Origin: Hypomyces perniciosus
Taxonomy: Eukaryota; Ascomycota; Sordariomycetes; Hypocreales; Hypocreaceae
Direction of reading: 5' to 3'
Length of the DNA stretch: 64,000 nucleotides
Assembly: GCA_008477525.1 (NCBI GenBank)
Contig: SPDT01000006.1
Span: 3,375,501 to 3,439,500 of the forward strand
Part shown: positions 60,901-64,000 of the stretch, in pieces
Layout: each line of letters starts with the position of its first letter
How positions within the stretch are numbered: position 1 is the first letter of the stretch
Notes under the pieces: generated by a model
What the model was told of the DNA's origin: nothing
The model's input: the letters and a program-made list of their open reading frames with translations, nothing else
The model's database searches: none
Made by a program: the position numbers and the translations under genes

Positions 60901-61597
60901 CGGAGCGAAGGCAATAAATAGTATTACATCAAACCACATACATTATTAGAGACGAGCAATTTAACGACATATTGATATATGCTTCATAATACATTGCTAT
61001 GTGCATACAATGCAGTCAGTGTGTTAGCAAGAGTTAGAGAAAGATCTCACACACACTCTCTCCGAACGGGCGAGAAGAGAAAAAAGAAAAGGGCCGTCTA
61101 TCTCCCCAGAGTCTCCACAGCGGAGACAAACGAGACGATTGGTCACTTCTTGACAAATCCCCCCTGTCAGCTATCATGCAGAAAAGAGCCAATCTTGATG
61201 GCCGTCCGCCCTTTTGACAGGGATAGGCCCCTGTCTGTCTCTGGCGCTATGGTCGGTTGGTCCCGCGGCCCCTGCCGCTTCTGCACGAGGGGACGTCTCG
61301 TCACATGGCGCCGTCGAATCAGCGCGGCGAAAGGCATTTTCATCAGCTGGAGCCAGTACCACTAACCTGCAACTTTGCCGCCACAACGCAACCTTACCTT
61401 GCCCATCTCGCCATTCCTCCACACATCCTTCTCGCTCTCGGTCTCGCTCACAAGTTCCCGGGTACCTGTGTCTGCTGCGCGTGCCACTGCAGTTGGTCAT
61501 GTACCTCATGCCTGCGAGCGACCTGCGAGCGACAACGACAGCCACCAAAAACGCTCACCTCCTAGCCCTCGTCTGGCATGGCTTCGGCTTTTCTCTA

Positions 61598-61654
61598 TCT
61601 TGTCTTGTCTTGTCTTGTCTTGTCTTGTCTTGTCTTGTCTTGTCTTGTCTTGTC
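61598..61654 (+). repeat. TCTTG pentanucleotide microsatellite
   Basis: About eleven units of TCTTG followed by TCGTG variants. The reverse-complement unit CAAGA occurs in a shorter purine array at about 57351-57390. Confidence 0.95.
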
Positions 61655-63645
61655 GTGTCGTATCCACCGTCGCCCGCGCTTCCTGCTCCTCGCAGCACTG
61701 GCTGCTGTCGTGACCCGCTCCTCTCTCTTCTGCCTGGACAGAAGTGTGTCGGTTATCCGCGTGATGGACGCCAAGATCCTTCTCTAGGTACGCATAGTGA
61801 GGTCACCTCTTTCACCTGTACTTCGTACCTCCCTCGACTCGGCTAGTGGCAGCAAGTATTATTAGGTGGTCGGCCGTCTGGCTCAATAATTCCCGCCAAT
61901 ACAGACCCGATTCACAGCCATGCGAGCGAGAAGCGCCCACAATACCTTTGTGCTCGTATGTACGAGTATGGGCCGTTACCGTTGGGAGCATTGCAATTCA
62001 TGGCTGCCATGCGTTCAACAAACTCCAGACGGGATGGCACCATTATTTCTGGAAACGGTACCACCATTTGCTGTTGGTGGTGACGGGGCAACACCCTTTT
62101 CTTCTCGTCCAGGGTCTGGGTCTGGATTATGCAGCAACTCTGTTTAGTACGATATGCAATGCAAATGCTGGGTCGCAAATGTGGAATGGTTGCTGCTGAC
62201 TGACTGAACAACCCCGGCTCTGTGCAGGCCAAGTGTTTCCTACTCTGGTAAGTTCTTGGGATGGGCTGCTCCCTCATGTCAGACGGCGTCCTCGATGAGA
62301 AAAGTACCTACATATGGCGCACCATCAACAAGCATTACTATTATGTACAATGTATTGCTGCGCAAACAATACCTACTGCGTACAGTAGGTGTGTTGACGA
62401 TCACGTCGGCCACAGGGTATCGGCAACAGCAGATCTCCGAAGGGCCGCTCCCCATCTCCGCCCCAGCCAGGAACAGATCAAGGCACTGCTATGGATGGCG
62501 TATTGCTGGACCTTTGAAAGATTTCGCACATCTAATGGCTGAGTGGCCCGTGACCATATGCTTTAGCTCTGGATCGGCCAGAAACCAGGCCCTTACGAGT
62601 ACGGTCTCTGTACCTTGTGGCCGTCTGTGCGGATAAATATGTCGCCCGTCACCTCCATCAGTCCACCGGGTGGCATCCCCACGGGACGGACAGGCATCCA
62701 GATGCAGCTACTCGTACCTTTCTTCTTTAGTTGGCCCAAACCCGGCTATCCCGGTCATTCCTTTGAGAGGTGGCAGCAGGTCATGTCTGCCGACGGATTT
62801 TCATTGGCGCTTCTAAGCGCAGAGCTCAACGCAAGTCTCTTGGTAGTGCGTGGTTCAAAAATAGCAACAGAAGCTGCAAACCTTCTTACGGAATCGGGTC
62901 GAGATGGGCTTTCGCGCTTGGCTTTGAGAAAGGCGGCCATGATATAAGATTTTGGACCTCCCTACCATCCTCGAATTTAACCCTCTTTTTCTTCGGCGTG
63001 AAGGCGAGAAGAATCCAAGTGTCGTCGCCTTGAAGGCTTTCCCTCTCTTTTAATCCCGTTCCCGTTCCCCTCCTCCAATACCTTTACTACTTACTATCCA
63101 GTGAAAGGCAAGCCGGACTTGCTTGGATCCAGTCATTCATTGATTCATCCATCCATTGATTAATTCCCCTCGAGTTTCATTTGCGCAATTTCGATTACCC
63201 ACAGACTCCGTTGAGCGGAACAGACAGAAACGAAACGAAGCCACGCCGTTGTTTGATACGACCGCCAGCTACGACTTACACCAACCACTCAGATCTTGAC
63301 GATCAAGACGTAATTTAATATTTCGACTCTCTGGCCTGAGCCACCACCTGGGCAGCCAGCCTTACTCGCCAACGGTCACGGAGCGACTTTTCGCCCTTAT
63401 CTCCCCCATCATCCGAGACCTGGACCCTGGGCAGCAGCGGCACTGACTGGATTGGTTGTTTATCCCGCTCCTAGGTCGGCTCCACCAGACGCAGCAGTGC
63501 GACGGTCTCCCAGCGCGCACTGTATTGCACCCCCGGACACCCTCCGGACACCCCCGAGATATACACTCACCCCTCCCTGTCCCAGTACAGGTCCCCCAGT
63601 GCCCAGTGCAGACCGGTACCTGTCGTTGAGCATCGCCAGCTACAA

Positions 63646-64000
63646 ATGTCTACCCTGCCCCCCGATCACCACAATAGTTCGACGAGAACACTTGGGAGCA
63701 CTGTAAACATGGCTGTTGCGCAGTCTGCAAAGGCCAAGTCGGCCTCGAAAACCAGCAATGGCATTGCCAAACAAAAGACACAGATGCACCGCCGGTCAAG
63801 AACAGGTAGGCCTCACTTACACTTACACGCGGTGTGCGCCAACACACTGCCTTCTGTCTAATATTGGCTCTCTGGCCATTGTCTTTTCAAAAAACACCTT
63901 GCTAACCGGTGGATCTTCTATATAGGCTGCTATACTTGCAGATTAAGACGGAAGAAGTGCGATGAAGGGACTCCCATCTGCACCGCATGCAAACACCTTG
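63646..64000 (+). CDS. Zn2Cys6 transcription factor, 5' part only
   Basis: Exons 63646-63805 and 63926 to beyond the window edge. The first 78 codons are visible. The N-terminus is Ser/Lys/Ala-rich, and the DNA-binding cluster begins at about residue 54: [16 protein letters not shown] followed by [13 protein letters not shown]. The spacing C-x2-C-x6-C-x6-C-x2-C fits the fungal binuclear zinc cluster. The 120-bp intron has a GCTAAC branch site (63901-63906) and splits the Gly just before the first Cys, a common intron position in this family. The start could instead be the ATG at 63709. Target genes cannot be inferred. The long gene-free upstream region suggests complex control. Confidence 0.93.

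Larger units (their letters stand above)
54751..63645. other. Almost 9 kb without a supported gene
   Basis: Both strands carry many short open stretches, none with a recognisable domain, splice pattern or codon bias. The region holds homopolymers (C15 at 57961-57975, C11 near 58199-58209, G13 at 59163-59175), a CAAGA/TCTTG pentamer repeat on opposite strands (about 57351-57390 and 61598-61654), and several GTAC-type motifs (55249-55264, 55765-55783, 56131-56144, 56633-56649, 58254-58265, 59759-59776, 61818-61828). The right end is the upstream region of the Zn2Cys6 factor gene. Confidence 0.6.

Noticed and set aside
61214..61846. 210-codon open stretch across the TCTTG microsatellite
   Set aside because: About a tenth of it is encoded by the pentamer repeat and the rest shows no domain.

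Overview
The window looks like a filamentous ascomycete (Pezizomycotina) chromosome, probably a sordariomycete and plausibly Hypocreales. The evidence is short GT..AG introns of about 55-145 bp with CTRAC-type branch sites, an intron-bearing tRNA-Ala, fungal gene families (RCR-type protein, fibroin-3-like protein, SOD-fold mitoribosomal protein, Zn2Cys6 factor), and a two-compartment genome in which GC-balanced gene DNA abuts a roughly 23.7 kb TA-rich block with the C-to-T/G-to-A signature of repeat-induced point mutation (RIP). The species is not identified.

Positions 1-23,700 are a nested retrotransposon block. A RIP-degraded plus-strand Ty3/gypsy chromovirus (1-3,765) abuts an old minus-strand element (3,766-19,687). 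That element was split by a second minus-strand copy of the same family (7,374-12,792, target duplication CTTTA) and by an intact plus-strand copy (12,985-18,404, target duplication AATAG). The intact copy has two LTRs that I read as identical (226 bp), open gag and pol, a chromodomain, an 11-nt self-complementary primer site immediately after the 5' LTR, and a 9-bp perfect hairpin just after a candidate -1 slip site. A further unidentified TA-rich stretch follows.

Positions 23,700-27,172 are a relic border: a truncated LINE reverse-transcriptase fragment on the minus strand and a broken NRPS remnant (A domain plus C domain, no carrier domain) with one stop and three frameshifts.

From 27,900 to 54,750 the DNA is ordinary gene space: MPC1 (mitochondrial pyruvate carrier) and pyruvate carboxylase (10 exons, two of 8 and 12 nt) as same-strand neighbours in pyruvate metabolism; a 168-aa protein of unknown function; an RCR-type membrane protein; a fibroin-3-like protein; a 788-aa protein with five cysteine modules; tRNA-Ala(AGC); a STIMATE/vacuolar membrane-type protein divergent from an SOD-fold mitoribosomal protein; and a SAM-PH protein. 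From 54,750 to 63,645 I find no gene in almost 9 kb, only simple repeats and a dispersed GTAC-N3-GTAC motif. At the right edge a Zn2Cys6 transcription factor begins and is cut by the window. All exon models come from reading the sequence by eye and were checked for frame and splice consensus, not against transcripts.
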